A stretch of DNA of 36,786 bases from an uncultured Acinetobacter sp. (GCA_900321205.1 ONVC01000005.1:1-36786); one strand, 5' to 3'; shown: positions 24,501-34,004, counted from the first letter of the stretch. Notes: a model not told the origin generated them from the sequence alone. Numbers and translations: made by a program.

Positions 24501-25328
24501 ATGGCAATTCGTAAAATTAATCCGACATCTCCGGGACAAAGAGGTATGATGAAGAGTGATTATCAAGAAATCACTACTCAAACTCCTGAAAAATCTTTAT
24601 TGATGAAAATAAATAAAACTGCCGGTAGAAATAATACAGGTAGAATTACATGTCGTCATAAAGGTGGCGGTGTTAAACAGTCATACCGTATTATTGACTT
24701 CCGCAGAGAAAAATTCGGAGTACCGGCAACGGTTAAAACTATTGAATATGATCCGAACAGAAACGTAAGAATTTCATTAGTATTCTATGCTGATGGTGAA
24801 AAGAGATATATCTTAACACCGGATGGTTTAAATGTTGGTGATGTTATTGTTTCAGGTCCGGAAGCAACTGTTCAGACAGGTAATGCACTTCCTTTGGAAC
24901 TCATTCCTCTTGGTACAATCGTTCATAATATAGAAATGATTCCGGGCAGAGGTGCTAAACTCGTTCGTTCAGCAGGTAACTTTGCACAAGTTATGGCAAA
25001 AGAAGGCAACTACGTAACAGTTAAATTACCTTCAGGCGAAATGAGAATGATTCGTAAAGAATGTATGGCAACAATCGGAACTCTCGGAAACTCAGAATTC
25101 AAGAACCTGAAGATTGGTAAAGCTGGCCGTAAGAGATATATGGGTGTAAGACCTACTGTTCGTGGTGTAACGATGAACCCATGCGATCACCCACACGGTG
25201 GTGGTGAAGGTAAAACAGGTCCCGGCGGACATCCTAAGACACCTTGGGGCAAACCGGCTCTTGGTTATAAGACAAGAAAACAAGGTAAGACTTCTGATAA
25301 ACTTATCGTAAGAAGACGTACTAAGTAA
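24501..25328 (+). CDS. rplB: 50S ribosomal protein L2
   Basis: 275 residues, full length. Conserved features are [17 protein letters not shown] in the N-terminal OB domain and the C-terminal [19 protein letters not shown] loop, whose histidine is important for peptidyl transfer. AGGAGAAAG precedes the ATG. The gene is separated from L23 by a 183-bp palindrome-rich spacer. Confidence 0.97.
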   Translation: MAIRKINPTSPGQRGMMKSDYQEITTQTPEKSLLMKINKTAGRNNTGRITCRHKGGGVKQSYRIIDFRREKFGVPATVKTIEYDPNRNVRISLVFYADGEKRYILTPDGLNVGDVIVSGPEATVQTGNALPLELIPLGTIVHNIEMIPGRGAKLVRSAGNFAQVMAKEGNYVTVKLPSGEMRMIRKECMATIGTLGNSEFKNLKIGKAGRKRYMGVRPTVRGVTMNPCDHPHGGGEGKTGPGGHPKTPWGKPALGYKTRKQGKTSDKLIVRRRTK

Positions 25329-25339
25329 ATATAAAGATT

Positions 25340-25361
25340 GGGGTAAACTTATTTACCCCAC
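25340..25361 (+). repeat. GGGGTAAA hairpin between rplB and rpsS
   Basis: TGGGGTAAA-CTTA-TTTACCCCA: a perfect 9-bp stem with 4-nt loop. It lacks a T-run, so it is not a standard terminator. The arm is the same word (GGGGTAAAT) seen after other stop codons in this window. Confidence 0.75.
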
Positions 25362-25413
25362 CCGCAAAAAAATAAATTAGAAACATTATTACTAATATAC
25401 AAAGGAGAAATTA

Positions 25414-25695
25414 ATGGCACGTTCATTAAAAAAGGGCCCATACGTAGAAGAAGCTCTTCAAAAGAAAATCAACAAGATGAATGAAAATTCAGAAAAGAAA
25501 GTTGTTAAAACTTGGTCAAGAGCATCCATGATTATTCCTGATATGTTGGGACATACAATTGCTGTTCATAACGGCAAGACTCATGTTCCTGTTTACGTAA
25601 CAGAACAAATGATTGGGCACAGATTAGGTGAGTTTGCACCTACAAGATTATATAAAGGACACGCTGGTTCTGATAAAACAGCAAAAAGAGGTTAA
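25414..25695 (+). CDS. rpsS: 30S ribosomal protein S19
   Basis: 93 residues. Starts [15 protein letters not shown] and carries the conserved [22 protein letters not shown] and [11 protein letters not shown] segments in the 30S head near S13. AAAGGAG before the ATG. Confidence 0.97.
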   Translation: MARSLKKGPYVEEALQKKINKMNENSEKKVVKTWSRASMIIPDMLGHTIAVHNGKTHVPVYVTEQMIGHRLGEFAPTRLYKGHAGSDKTAKRG

Positions 25696-25740
25696 GCCTC
25701 AAACAGTTAATTAGAATTAATTAATATAAGGAAAATAAAA

Positions 25741-26079
25741 ATGGAAGCTAAATCAAGACAAACTGATATTAAAATGACAGCAAGAAAACTTCGCAGAGTA
25801 ATCAACGAAGTAAGAGGTAAAGCTGTTACTGAAGCTCTTGATATGTTGAGATTTATGCCGTATTTTGCAGCGAAAGTTGTTGAAAAGAACGTAAAAGCAG
25901 CAGCAGCCAACGCATTTGAAAAAGACGGTGTAAAAGCAGAAGCATTAAAGATTTCTGAAATCTATGCTGATGAAAGCGCAACATACAAAAGAGGGAAACC
26001 AAGAGCTCAAGGCAGAATATACAAGAGACTCAAAAGAACTTCTCACCTCACAGTAAAAGTAAGTAATGAAACGAAATAG
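25741..26079 (+). CDS. rplV: 50S ribosomal protein L22
   Basis: 112 residues. Family features are [15 protein letters not shown], the NAFEKDG helix end and the tunnel-lining hairpin with [13 protein letters not shown]. It binds 23S rRNA and lines the exit tunnel opposite L4. AAGGAAA before the start. Confidence 0.97.
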   Translation: MEAKSRQTDIKMTARKLRRVINEVRGKAVTEALDMLRFMPYFAAKVVEKNVKAAAANAFEKDGVKAEALKISEIYADESATYKRGKPRAQGRIYKRLKRTSHLTVKVSNETK

Positions 26080-26090
26080 AGGAAATAGAA

Positions 26091-26825
26091 ATGGGACAAA
26101 AAACACATCCAAAAGGATTTAGAGTAGGTATAATCAGACCTTGGGACAGTACTTGGTACGCTAACTTCAAAGATTATGCCGCAAATGTAGCAGAAGATGC
26201 TAAAATTAGAAAATTTATCAAGAAGAAACTTTATGCAGCAGGTGTTGCAAATATAATGATCGACAGAAAGTCACAAAACGTTACTATAACTGTTGTTACA
26301 GCTAAACCCGGTATCGTAGTAGGCAGAGGCGGTCAGGGTATCGAAGAACTTAAAGCAGAAGTTTCCAAATACTTAGGAAAACCGGTAGTTATCAACGTTG
26401 TTGAAGTTGCAAGGATTGATGTTGATGCACTTTTGGTTGCAGAATCAGTAGCTCAACAGCTTGAAAAACGTATAGCTTTCAGAAGAGCAATGAAACAAGC
26501 TATGCAGAGAACGATGAGAGCAGGTGCTCAGGGTATCAAAATTATGGTATCAGGTCGTTTAGGCGGTGCTGAAATTGCTCGTTCAGAATGGGCTAAAGAA
26601 GGAAGAATTCCTCTTCAAACTCTCAGAGCTGACGTTGATTACGGTTTTACCGAAGCAGATACAGTCATGGGTAAGATTGGTGTTAAAGTTTGGATTTTCA
26701 AAGGCAACTTAATGCCGGGTGAAAAAGCTGACATGAACATCAAATCAAAAAGCTCAAAAGAAAACAACTCCGCTGAACGTTTCCAAGGCAGACGCGGAAA
26801 ACGTAAAGCAGTAGAAACAAAATAG
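26091..26825 (+). CDS. rpsC: 30S ribosomal protein S3
   Basis: 244 residues. It begins [20 protein letters not shown], has the KH domain with [13 protein letters not shown] and the C-terminal domain with [20 protein letters not shown]. The C-terminal tail after 215 is basic and of low complexity ([22 protein letters not shown]), longer than the core. It is part of the mRNA entry helicase site with S4 and S5. Confidence 0.97.
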   Translation: MGQKTHPKGFRVGIIRPWDSTWYANFKDYAANVAEDAKIRKFIKKKLYAAGVANIMIDRKSQNVTITVVTAKPGIVVGRGGQGIEELKAEVSKYLGKPVVINVVEVARIDVDALLVAESVAQQLEKRIAFRRAMKQAMQRTMRAGAQGIKIMVSGRLGGAEIARSEWAKEGRIPLQTLRADVDYGFTEADTVMGKIGVKVWIFKGNLMPGEKADMNIKSKSSKENNSAERFQGRRGKRKAVETK

Positions 26826-26845
26826 TAAATTAGGAGAACAATATA

Positions 26846-27259
26846 ATGTTAATGCCGAAAAAAACAAAATACCGCAAACAAATGAAAGGTAGAATGAAAG
26901 GCACCGAAACAAGAGGTGTTGATTTCGAATTCGGTCGTTACGCACTCAGAGCTCTTGAACCGGGCTGGATTACAAGCCGTCAGATAGAAGCTGCAAGACG
27001 TGCAATGACAAGAGAAATCAAACGTGGCGGTAACGTTTGGATTAAAATATTCCCGGATAAGCCGATTACAGCAAAACCTGCTGAAACTCGTATGGGTTCA
27101 GGTAAAGGTAATGTTGAATACTGGGTAGCGGTTGTAAAACCAAACAGAATCTTATTTGAACTTGATTACTTTGACAGAAGTGTTGCAGTTCATGCTTTAG
27201 AGCTTGCTGCACAAAAGCTTCCTATCAAGGTAAAAGTAATAGAGAAAGAACAAGCGTAA
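26846..27259 (+). CDS. rplP: 50S ribosomal protein L16
   Basis: 137 residues. [19 protein letters not shown] matches the L16 start, so the first ATG is used; GGAGAACA lies upstream. The conserved [24 protein letters not shown] and later [13 protein letters not shown] are present. L16 contacts the A-site tRNA in the 50S. Confidence 0.97.
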   Translation: MLMPKKTKYRKQMKGRMKGTETRGVDFEFGRYALRALEPGWITSRQIEAARRAMTREIKRGGNVWIKIFPDKPITAKPAETRMGSGKGNVEYWVAVVKPNRILFELDYFDRSVAVHALELAAQKLPIKVKVIEKEQA

Positions 27260-27271
27260 GGAAATAAAACA

Positions 27272-27475
27272 ATGAAATTAAGTGAAATGCGTGAAAAAAC
27301 AGTTGAAGAACTTAAGCAATTCGTTTTAGATTCTAAGAAAGCTTTGTTAGATGCAAGAATCAAGTTGTCTATGCACAAACTTGAAAATACAGCAGAGATT
27401 TCAAAGACTAAGAAAGCTATTGCACAAGCAAAAACTGTTATTGTAGAAAAAGAAAATGAGGTAAAAAATGCCTAA
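27272..27475 (+). CDS. rpmC: 50S ribosomal protein L29
   Basis: 67 residues, two-helix protein starting MKLSEMREKTVEELKQF and ending in the IAQAKTVIVEKENEV helix. It lies at the tunnel exit next to L23. It overlaps the S17 start by 8 bp. Confidence 0.93.
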   Translation: MKLSEMREKTVEELKQFVLDSKKALLDARIKLSMHKLENTAEISKTKKAIAQAKTVIVEKENEVKNA

Positions 27476-27713
27476 GAAAGAAAAACAAGGTGTAGTTATA
27501 TCAGACAAGATGGACAAAACTATTGTTGTTAAAGTTGCATCTTACGAACCGCACCCAAAATATAAGAAAATTATTGAATCAAACAAAAACTACAAAGCTC
27601 ATGATGAAAAGAATGAATGTGGTGTTGGCGATATTGTTAGAATTATCGAATCAAAACCAATTTCAGGCGGAAAAAGATGGGCTCTTGAATCTATCGTTGA
27701 AAAAGCAAAATAG
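27468..27713 (+). CDS. rpsQ: 30S ribosomal protein S17
   Basis: 81 residues, OB fold: GVVISDKMDKTIVVKV, YEPHPKYKKIIESNKNYKAHDE in parts and IIESKPISGGKRWALESIVEKA. Start AAAATGCCTAAG lies within the end of rpmC. It is a primary 16S-binding protein. Confidence 0.95.
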   Translation: MPKKEKQGVVISDKMDKTIVVKVASYEPHPKYKKIIESNKNYKAHDEKNECGVGDIVRIIESKPISGGKRWALESIVEKAK

Positions 27714-27748
27714 TTCTTAATGAGCGGTAGCGAGTTTAGAAATATTTT

Positions 27749-27831
27749 GTCCTGAACTTGTTTCAGGACCTAGAGGAAAAATCATCATTACATAAGTAAT
27801 GCGCTGAAAAGTAGGTTGGGTGAAACCCAAC
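27749..27831. repeat. Three-hairpin palindromic repeat in the S17-L14 spacer
   Basis: GTCCTGAA-CTTGT-TTCAGGAC (27749-27769), CATTAC-ATAA-GTAATG (27786-27801) and GTTGGGT-GAA-ACCCAAC (27815-27831) in a row. Both the CCTGAA...TTCAGG and the GTTGGGT...ACCCAAC types resemble palindromes scattered through many bacterial genomes (recalled, not searched). The spacer is 140 bp, where this junction is usually short. Confidence 0.75.
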
Positions 27832-27853
27832 AAAAGAGAAAAGGAAAAGAAAA

Positions 27854-28222
27854 ATGATACAACAAGAAACAAGACTGGTAGTCGCAGATAACACAGGTGC
27901 TAAGGAATTATTGGTTATCCGTGTAATGGGTAGCTCAAATAAGAAATTTGCATCAGTTGGTGATGTTGTTGTAGCAACTGTTAAGGATGCAACTCCTAAT
28001 ATGACAGTTAAAAAATCTGAAGTAGTTAAGGCTGTTATCGTAAGAACAAAACACGATATCAAACGTGCTGACGGTTCAGTTATCAGATTTGATGAAAATG
28101 CTGCAGTAATTATCGCAAAAGACGGTAACCCGAGAGGAACCCGTGTATTTGGACCTGTAGCAAGAGAACTTCGTGATAAGAACTTCATGAAGATAGTTTC
28201 ACTTGCACCTGAGGTAATATAG
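27854..28222 (+). CDS. rplN: 50S ribosomal protein L14
   Basis: 122 residues, the invariant family length. It starts [19 protein letters not shown] and includes [30 protein letters not shown] in parts. It forms an intersubunit bridge. AAAAGGAAAAG before the ATG. Confidence 0.97.
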   Translation: MIQQETRLVVADNTGAKELLVIRVMGSSNKKFASVGDVVVATVKDATPNMTVKKSEVVKAVIVRTKHDIKRADGSVIRFDENAAVIIAKDGNPRGTRVFGPVARELRDKNFMKIVSLAPEVI

Positions 28223-28278
28223 TTTTTCTACAAAGAAAAAGCTATAAGTCCCTCACAATAAAAATGGAGAAATAAAAA

Positions 28279-28614
28279 ATGGCAAATTCAAAGAAAAGCT
28301 TGCATGTTAAAACCGGTGACAGAGTCATCATTACAGCAGGCAAGGATAAAGGAAAACAAGGTAACATAAAAAAAGCTATACCTTCAGAAGGCAAAGTTAT
28401 TGTTGAAGGAGCTAATATGGTTACCAAAGCTACAAAAGCTAATCCGGCTTACGGCATCCAGGGCGGATTAATCAAGAAGGAAGCTCCTCTTGATTCATCA
28501 AACGTTATGATTGTTTGCCCGGCTTGTGAAAAAGCAACAAGAGTAGCACACAAAATCGTTGACGGAAAAAAGGTTCGCGTTTGTAAAAAATGTGGTGAAT
28601 CACTCGACGTGTAA
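28279..28614 (+). CDS. rplX: 50S ribosomal protein L24 with zinc-ribbon C terminus
   Basis: 111 residues. The KOW motif is HVKTGDRVIITAGKDKGKQG, followed by VIVEGANMVTKATK. The C terminus has CPACEKATRVAHKI...VRVCKKCGE, with two CxxC pairs that can hold zinc; some bacterial L24 proteins have these and others lost them. It initiates 50S assembly with L3. Confidence 0.96.
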   Translation: MANSKKSLHVKTGDRVIITAGKDKGKQGNIKKAIPSEGKVIVEGANMVTKATKANPAYGIQGGLIKKEAPLDSSNVMIVCPACEKATRVAHKIVDGKKVRVCKKCGESLDV

Positions 28615-28732
28615 ATAGTATATACGCGGTCCAGGGGGGCAGGGGTAAATATATATTTAACCTTTCGCCAAATATTCAAGATTATTGAAAACCCGCTGCG
28701 GCCTATCGTATCAATTATAAGGAAATAGAAAA

Positions 28733-29290
28733 ATGACAAAAACTAAAAGCTTAAGAGAAAAATACAACTCAGAAGTTAAAGTAGCACTCAAGGAAAAATT
28801 CGGTTACAAAAACGATATGATGATTCCTAAACTTCACAAAATCGTTTTGAACATGGGTGTTGGTGAAGCTTCTCACAACTCAAAAATAGCTGATGCAATC
28901 CAGGCTCAATTAACAAAGATTGCAGGACAACACGCAGTAGTTACTAAGGCAAAAAAATCAATCGCTTCTTACAAGTTAAGAGAAGGTATGCCTGTTGGTG
29001 CTATGGTTACTCTCAGAGGCGAAAGAATGTACGATTTCTTGCAAAAGTTAATTTGTGTAGTTCTTCCTCGTATCAGAGACTTCCGTGGTGTTTCTGCTAA
29101 GAGCTTTGACGGCAGAGGTAACTATACTCTTGGTTTAAAGGAACAATCATTGTTCCCTGAAATCACTTATGAAGAAGTTGATTTGGTAAAAGGTATGAAC
29201 GTATCTGTTATCACAACTGCTAATACAGATGATGAAGCAAGAGAATTATTAAGATTACTTGGTATGCCATTCAAAGGAATGAACAAGTAG
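28733..29290 (+). CDS. rplE: 50S ribosomal protein L5
   Basis: 185 residues with [42 protein letters not shown] in parts and [22 protein letters not shown]. It binds 5S rRNA in the central protuberance. The 118-bp spacer before it carries a GGGGTAAATA word (28642-28651). Confidence 0.97.
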   Translation: MTKTKSLREKYNSEVKVALKEKFGYKNDMMIPKLHKIVLNMGVGEASHNSKIADAIQAQLTKIAGQHAVVTKAKKSIASYKLREGMPVGAMVTLRGERMYDFLQKLICVVLPRIRDFRGVSAKSFDGRGNYTLGLKEQSLFPEITYEEVDLVKGMNVSVITTANTDDEARELLRLLGMPFKGMNK

Positions 29291-29327
29291 TAGGTACTGT
29301 TAGAAATTAATTAAAAAGGAGATAATC

Positions 29328-29534
29328 ATGGCTAAGAAAGCGATGATAAATAAAGAAGAAACAAGAAGAATCTTAGCAGCAAAAGGCAAATACCCATCTG
29401 TAAGATTACATAACAGATGCTCAATTTGCGGCAGACCTCACGGTTTCCACAGAGATTTCGGTCTTTGCAGAATCTGCTTGAGAAAAATGGCTCACCAGGG
29501 ATTACTTCCCGGTGTAACCAAAGCAAGCTGGTAG
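29328..29534 (+). CDS. rpsN: 30S ribosomal protein S14, short zinc-binding type
   Basis: 68 residues. CSICGR and [22 protein letters not shown] give the two CxxC pairs of the zinc-binding (C+) S14 form. The usual cyanobacterial S14 is the ~100-residue zinc-free form. AAAGGAG precedes the start. It is the last ribosomal gene here: S8, which normally follows, is absent and a terminator comes instead. Confidence 0.95.
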   Translation: MAKKAMINKEETRRILAAKGKYPSVRLHNRCSICGRPHGFHRDFGLCRICLRKMAHQGLLPGVTKASW

Positions 29535-29590
29535 GGGTAAATATAGGGGTTTGTCCCCTCATCCTAACCCTCTCCTGTCGGGCGAGGGGA
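29534..29590. repeat. GGGGTAAATA word plus CCCTC/GAGGG palindromic repeat after rpsN
   Basis: GGGGTAAATA (29534-29543) begins in the stop codon region. Then GGGG-TTTGT-CCCC (29546-29558) and TCCCCTC (29554-29560) pairing with GAGGGGA (29584-29590). The intervening CATCCTAACCCTCTCCTG resembles a repeat common in bacterial intergenic DNA (recalled, not searched). A related element lies at 33998-34076. Confidence 0.65.
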
Positions 29591-29622
29591 TATTGCAAGA
29601 TTTGCTAAAATAATAATTTAAT

Positions 29623-29655
29623 AAAGCGACTTGATTTTTATCAGGTCGCTTTATA
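29623..29655 (+). terminator. Terminator of the ribosomal protein operon
   Basis: AAAGCGACTTGA pairs with TCAGGTCGCTTT over 12 bp (one G-U), with a 5-6 nt loop. T/A-rich sequence on both sides means it can also serve the converging minus-strand gene at 29682. Confidence 0.85.
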
Positions 29656-29681
29656 TTGTTTTAAATACATAAAATCAGGTG

Positions 29682-30878
29682 TTATACAATACGGTTCTTT
29701 TGTTCGTTTTGGTATCTTTTTTTTGTTGCCATAACAGTCATACCTGATACAAAGAATCCCATAACTCCGATTGCAAACAGGTAAGGAAGTCCGAATATTA
29801 ACCCTTTTTGCTTAACAAGTGATTTAAACTCCTGTTCAACCGTAGTGCCTCTTTCTTTCGCAAGTTTATTCGCAAGCTCACCGAGTTTTTCAAACGGTAC
29901 CGTTTCTTTTTTGTCATTTAGAACGTCTTTGCATTTTCCGTATTTGTGTAAAAAGTTTTTAAATCCTTTTTCGACAAGTTCGCTACCGGTGATTACATAT
30001 AAAGCAACCAGCGGAAAACGTGTTGCGGTTTCTTTAAAGTTTTCTTTTCCTCTGTCAGCTGATGCTCCAAAATATCCGCAGCCGCCAACAAGAACGCAGG
30101 TTGTAAGTTGTCCTTTGCTCAATACTAATTTACCTTTGGGGCTTTTGTTAAAATCTATGTTGAAGTATTTGTTAACAAAGTTTTTTGCTTTTTCATTTTT
30201 TGAGAATAATTTATTTCCGGGAGCAACAATAAACTCAGATATTTTTTGTAAAACTTTTGAGTTTTTGCCCCTCGTAGCAAGAAGTCCTGCAAGACCTAAA
30301 AGTCCTGCGTAAACTCCTGTCGCACCCAAAATATGTTTTTTTGCACTCTGTTTAACTCTTTCCTGCTGAGCTTTGTCTTCCTGATTTTTTTCCAGTGAGG
30401 CGATATTTTTAAAATCACTTTTGTTAAAAAGTTTTAGTGTCATCAGGTTTTTAATATAGTTTAATGAATATTCAGCAAGCGGTATAGCTGTTGCAGCAAG
30501 AGCAATTGCTGCTTTAACGGGAAGGATTTTTTTGTTATTTTTTCCGCCTTTTTTTAAGAGATTTACTCCTGTTTCAGCAACTTCTTTTTTTAAGTCGTTT
30601 GACAACCCTTTTGAGAAACCTTTTCTTGCTGCGTATTCACCTAAAACTGTTGGTGAAAGATAAATAAGGGCTTCTTCTGTTGTTTCAAGAAAAGTATTTT
30701 CGGTTAAATCTTCGATACTTCTTGAAAACACAGCTTTTGGAATAAGACAGGTTGAAACATCCTGTATATAACGGGTGGTTGAAAGCCCTGATGCGCTTTC
30801 CTGGTGTCTTAAAAATCGTGCGACAGGTTTTAGTTTTTTCGGTAGTGTGTTGATTAAGATTTTAATATTATCTGACAT
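29682..30878 (-). CDS. Multi-span membrane protein, unknown function
   Basis: 398 residues. The N-terminal ~110 residues are polar and helical (LPKKLKPVARFLRHQESASGL). Predicted membrane segments lie near 120-142, 183-203, 255-275, 290-310 and 360-385, with Lys-rich loops between. The C-terminal end is strongly basic (TKKRYQNEQKNR). I do not recognise the family; no catalytic motif is evident. GGAG lies before the ATG. It has a 270-bp upstream region shared with the divergent gene at 31149, containing inverted repeats. Confidence 0.8.
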   Translation of the reverse strand: MSDNIKILINTLPKKLKPVARFLRHQESASGLSTTRYIQDVSTCLIPKAVFSRSIEDLTENTFLETTEEALIYLSPTVLGEYAARKGFSKGLSNDLKKEVAETGVNLLKKGGKNNKKILPVKAAIALAATAIPLAEYSLNYIKNLMTLKLFNKSDFKNIASLEKNQEDKAQQERVKQSAKKHILGATGVYAGLLGLAGLLATRGKNSKVLQKISEFIVAPGNKLFSKNEKAKNFVNKYFNIDFNKSPKGKLVLSKGQLTTCVLVGGCGYFGASADRGKENFKETATRFPLVALYVITGSELVEKGFKNFLHKYGKCKDVLNDKKETVPFEKLGELANKLAKERGTTVEQEFKSLVKQKGLIFGLPYLFAIGVMGFFVSGMTVMATKKRYQNEQKNRIV

Positions 30879-30942
30879 TTTTTATTTTCTCCAATATAAA
30901 CTTTTCTCGACTAAGAACTGCCGATTTTGTTTATATTGTTTC

Positions 30943-31004
30943 AATTGAATAGCGTGACAAAACAGGCAGTTAAACTAAGCTGCGCCACCAATATCTATTC
31001 AATT
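30943..31004 (-). other. Inverted repeat / possible leader structure upstream of the membrane protein gene
   Basis: AATTGAATAG (30943-30952) pairs perfectly with CTATTCAATT (30995-31004), enclosing a GCAG...CTGC hairpin (30966-30983). It would be in the 5' region of the minus-strand transcript. No known riboswitch class recognised. Confidence 0.45.
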
Positions 31005-31036
31005 TCAGAGAATTATTATTTTTCATTTTATCCCTT

Positions 31037-31068
31037 TTTCCTTGTATCGATATATCGATACAAGGAAA
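31037..31068. promoter_or_regulatory. 32-bp perfect palindrome, probable operator
   Basis: TTTCCTTGTATCGATA followed immediately by its exact reverse complement, so the core reads TATCGATA twice. It lies between divergent genes, 34 bp upstream of the -35 of the gene at 31149. The symmetry points to a dimeric or double-dimer repressor site; the regulator is unknown. Confidence 0.7.
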
Positions 31069-31092
31069 GTATAACTCTCATAAAATAGTTTG

Positions 31093-31131
31093 TCAATATA
31101 TATTGACTAAACCAACAGTTTTTAATAACCT
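31093..31131 (+). promoter_or_regulatory. Promoter with overlapping 14-bp palindrome
   Basis: TTGACT (31103-31108), 17 bp, TAACCT (31126-31131). The perfect palindrome TCAATATATATTGA (31093-31106) overlaps the -35. Confidence 0.5.
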
Positions 31132-31148
31132 ATGTTTAGAGGGATTAT

Positions 31149-31676
31149 ATGAAAGTACATAGTGTAAGCAATCAATATATTAATCATAAAGGGTTGAAAA
31201 TCAGCTATCAGGCTGAAAATAAATTGAGGAATGCCGATGCTTCCTTAATTTCTGCATTATTCAAAGCAGGAAAAGAACATGAAAATAATCAGTATATTGA
31301 TATATTAGTTTTTAAAAATCTGGCATACCGTATAAAAGAAAAAGCAAATCCTTTTTTTCGTATTAAAGAGCCATATTATTTAAATAAAGTATCAGATAAA
31401 AAATTAAACATAGGTGCTGTTTATGACGGCGTGGATGACGAAGTTCATGTCAAAGGTGACAAGATTAATATAGGTATTGATTTTGGTACACCTCAGGAAG
31501 CAGACGAAGCCCTTTATAAATTCAATTTTATGAAAGGGCTGCAAAGAGTATCTTTTATTGCAAAACTAATAGAGGGTCAGTTTTTTAAAACAAAAAGTGA
31601 GCCTCTGCTAACAAACGGAAACAGAGCAACAGTAGTTACGCTGTTAATGGATAAATATGCTGATATTATTGTTTAG
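31149..31676 (+). CDS. Hypothetical protein
   Basis: 175 residues, soluble, unknown. It has no signal peptide or membrane helix. Notable stretches are an alternating strand region [25 protein letters not shown] (about 105-130, in parts) and a C-terminal helix [21 protein letters not shown] ribosome binding site precedes the ATG. Its last four bases overlap the converging udp gene. The large palindrome upstream suggests tight regulation. Confidence 0.72.
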   Translation: MKVHSVSNQYINHKGLKISYQAENKLRNADASLISALFKAGKEHENNQYIDILVFKNLAYRIKEKANPFFRIKEPYYLNKVSDKKLNIGAVYDGVDDEVHVKGDKINIGIDFGTPQEADEALYKFNFMKGLQRVSFIAKLIEGQFFKTKSEPLLTNGNRATVVTLLMDKYADIIV

Positions 31677-32428
31677 AAAAGCTCTTTTATGGCTTCTATT
31701 GCAATTTTAATGGCTGAATCAGTATCGTGAACAACAGGGTTTTCAAGTCCAAGCTTTTCTCTTTCCTGATTAGCTACAACAAGAAATATTGAACCTACTT
31801 TGACTTTAAGAAATTGACCTGCGATAAATAAAGCCGCTGATTCCATCTCTGATGCTAAAGTTCCCATTCTTAACCAGGCATTCCATTTGTTTTCAAGCTC
31901 ATAACTTACCGGCATAAGTTCGGGATTATGCTGACCGTAGAAGGCATCTTTGCACTGAACTACTCCGAGATGGTGAGGTAAATTTAGTTTTTCTGCTGAT
32001 TTTTTAAGTGCTGTTACAATATTATAGTCTGCAACAGCAGGAAACTCAATCGGAGCGTATTCTTTAGATGTTCCTTCCATTCTGATTGCACCTGTTGCTA
32101 TTACCAAATCACCGCTTTTAACATCTTTTTGCATGCCGCCGCAGGTTCCTACGCGGATAAAATATTTACCCCCTACTTTTACGAGTTCTTCGAGTGCTAT
32201 GGAAGCAGACGGTCCGCCTATGCCTGTTGAGGTTACGCTGACTTTTGTTCCGTTAAGATAACCGGTATAAGTTACAAACTCTCTTCTGTCAGCGATAAGC
32301 TTCGGTTCATCAAAATATGCTGCAATTTTTTCGCATCTTTTAGGGTCGCCGGGGAGTATAACGTATTCTCCTATGTCACCTTCTTTTAATCCGATGTGGT
32401 ATTGTGTTCCGTCTGTTGAATATTTCAT
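31673..32428 (-). CDS. udp: Uridine phosphorylase
   Basis: 251 residues of the nucleoside phosphorylase-I family. It cleaves uridine with phosphate to uracil and ribose-1-phosphate. Family sites seen are VILPGDPKR (phosphate loop), [25 protein letters not shown] and the nucleoside-binding [13 protein letters not shown]. The uracil-binding [13 protein letters not shown] region favours uridine over purine substrates. AGGAG lies before the ATG. Convergent with the preceding gene and divergent from glgA. Confidence 0.93.
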   Translation of the reverse strand: MKYSTDGTQYHIGLKEGDIGEYVILPGDPKRCEKIAAYFDEPKLIADRREFVTYTGYLNGTKVSVTSTGIGGPSASIALEELVKVGGKYFIRVGTCGGMQKDVKSGDLVIATGAIRMEGTSKEYAPIEFPAVADYNIVTALKKSAEKLNLPHHLGVVQCKDAFYGQHNPELMPVSYELENKWNAWLRMGTLASEMESAALFIAGQFLKVKVGSIFLVVANQEREKLGLENPVVHDTDSAIKIAIEAIKELF

Positions 32429-32492
32429 ATAAATCTCCTGATAGAAAACCTAATTTTAACAATTATTTGAGTTTAAGTCAATATAATTATTA

Positions 32493-32521
32493 TTGCAAAA
32501 ATATTTAAAATATTTTATAAT
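32493..32521 (+). promoter_or_regulatory. Promoter of glgA
   Basis: TTGCAA (32493-32498), 17-bp spacer and perfect TATAAT (32516-32521), 37 bp before the start. Confidence 0.75.
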
Positions 32522-32558
32522 TTAACCATCACAAATCGTTAAATAAGAAGGAGCCGAT

Positions 32559-34004
32559 ATGAAGATTTTATTTGCAGCCGCTGAAGTTGCCCCGTTTTCA
32601 AAAGCAGGCGGATTGTCTGATGTAGTTGGAAGTTTACCCAAAGCACTTGAAAAAGATGCTGAGATTGCAATTTTTACACCGTTACATGGATGTATTGATT
32701 ACAACAAATGGGGATTAAAAGAGCTTGAAAACTCAGAAAAATGGATAACTTTCGGCGGTTATTCACCGCAAAAATTTAAACTTCATATGACAAAACTTCC
32801 CGGAACAAATATTAATGTATTTTTTGTTCAGAACGACTGGTATTTTTCTTGTTTTAAAGAAGTTTATCCGAGATGGCTTGATCCGAGGTATGAACACGAA
32901 AGATATATTGCGTTTTCTCTTGCAACGTTAGAGTACGCAAAAGATTTGAACTTCAGAGCAGATGTTATACATTCTAATGACTGGCATACTGCCATGATTC
33001 CGTTGTATATCAAGGCTAATTATAAGTTTGATGAGTTCTGGTCTAAGACCAAAAATGTATTTGAAATTCATAATCTTGCTTATCAGGGTGTTTGGTTTGA
33101 AGATATCTTAGATTTTGCAAATATGAGAAAAGATATTGTCTATAATGAGTGGGGCTGTGAACACTATGGCAGAGTAAACTGGATGAAGGGTGCAATAAAT
33201 TATTCCGATAAAATAGTTGCCGTTTCACCGACTTATGCAAGAGAAATCTTGACAGGAGAATACGGTGAAGGTATGGATTATACTTTAAGAGGTCATACAA
33301 ACAAACTTGTCGGAATAGTTAACGGTATTGATTATACCGTATTTAATCCAAAAACGGATAAAACAATTTGTAAAAATTATGATATAGATACTCTTAAATA
33401 CAAAGCTGAAAATAAAAAGAAAATTGTTGAGTATTTTGGCTTAAAATACAATCCTGACAGACCTCTAATTGCTTTGATATCTCGCCTTGTTGACCAAAAG
33501 GGGCTGGATTTGATCAGACAGGTTGAAAATGATTTAAGATATATGGATGCTGATTTTATATTCCTGGGAACGGGTGACAAGTCTTATGAAAATCTGTTTA
33601 TATGGTTATCAAATAATACTCCGAACATAAGAGCTTATGTAGGATATCGTGGTGATTTGGCAAATCAGATTTATGCCGGTTCGGATTTCTTCCTGATGCC
33701 TAGTAAATTTGAACCATGCGGCTTGTCACAATTAATTGCGATGAGATACGGCTCACTTCCGATAGTCAGGGCAACGGGCGGACTGGAAGATACTGTTACA
33801 GGGTATCCGCTTGATAACTCAACAGGCTTTAAGTTCTGGGGTTATGACGGTTGGGCAATGAAGGATGCAATAAACTGTGCATTGTGGGTTTACAAAGATC
33901 AATATACATTTAACGCAATGCGTCGTTCTGCTATGCAGGCTGATTTCAGCTGGAAAGAAAGTGCTAAAAAGTATTTAGACATGTACAAAAGTCTTCTGGG
34001 GTAA
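32559..34004 (+). CDS. glgA: Glycogen synthase (GT5, ADP-glucose type)
   Basis: 481 residues, GT-B fold glycosyltransferase family 5. It extends alpha-1,4-glucan from ADP-glucose. The KxGGL donor-binding motif is at K15 (KAGGLSDVVGSLPKAL), VIHSNDWHTAMIPLY and EIHNLAYQGVW follow, and the C-terminal domain has GIVNGIDYTVFNP and the catalytic-site FEPCGLSQLIAMRYGSLPI (in parts). AAGGAG precedes the ATG. Together with malQ this indicates glycogen storage. Confidence 0.96.
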   Translation: MKILFAAAEVAPFSKAGGLSDVVGSLPKALEKDAEIAIFTPLHGCIDYNKWGLKELENSEKWITFGGYSPQKFKLHMTKLPGTNINVFFVQNDWYFSCFKEVYPRWLDPRYEHERYIAFSLATLEYAKDLNFRADVIHSNDWHTAMIPLYIKANYKFDEFWSKTKNVFEIHNLAYQGVWFEDILDFANMRKDIVYNEWGCEHYGRVNWMKGAINYSDKIVAVSPTYAREILTGEYGEGMDYTLRGHTNKLVGIVNGIDYTVFNPKTDKTICKNYDIDTLKYKAENKKKIVEYFGLKYNPDRPLIALISRLVDQKGLDLIRQVENDLRYMDADFIFLGTGDKSYENLFIWLSNNTPNIRAYVGYRGDLANQIYAGSDFFLMPSKFEPCGLSQLIAMRYGSLPIVRATGGLEDTVTGYPLDNSTGFKFWGYDGWAMKDAINCALWVYKDQYTFNAMRRSAMQADFSWKESAKKYLDMYKSLLG

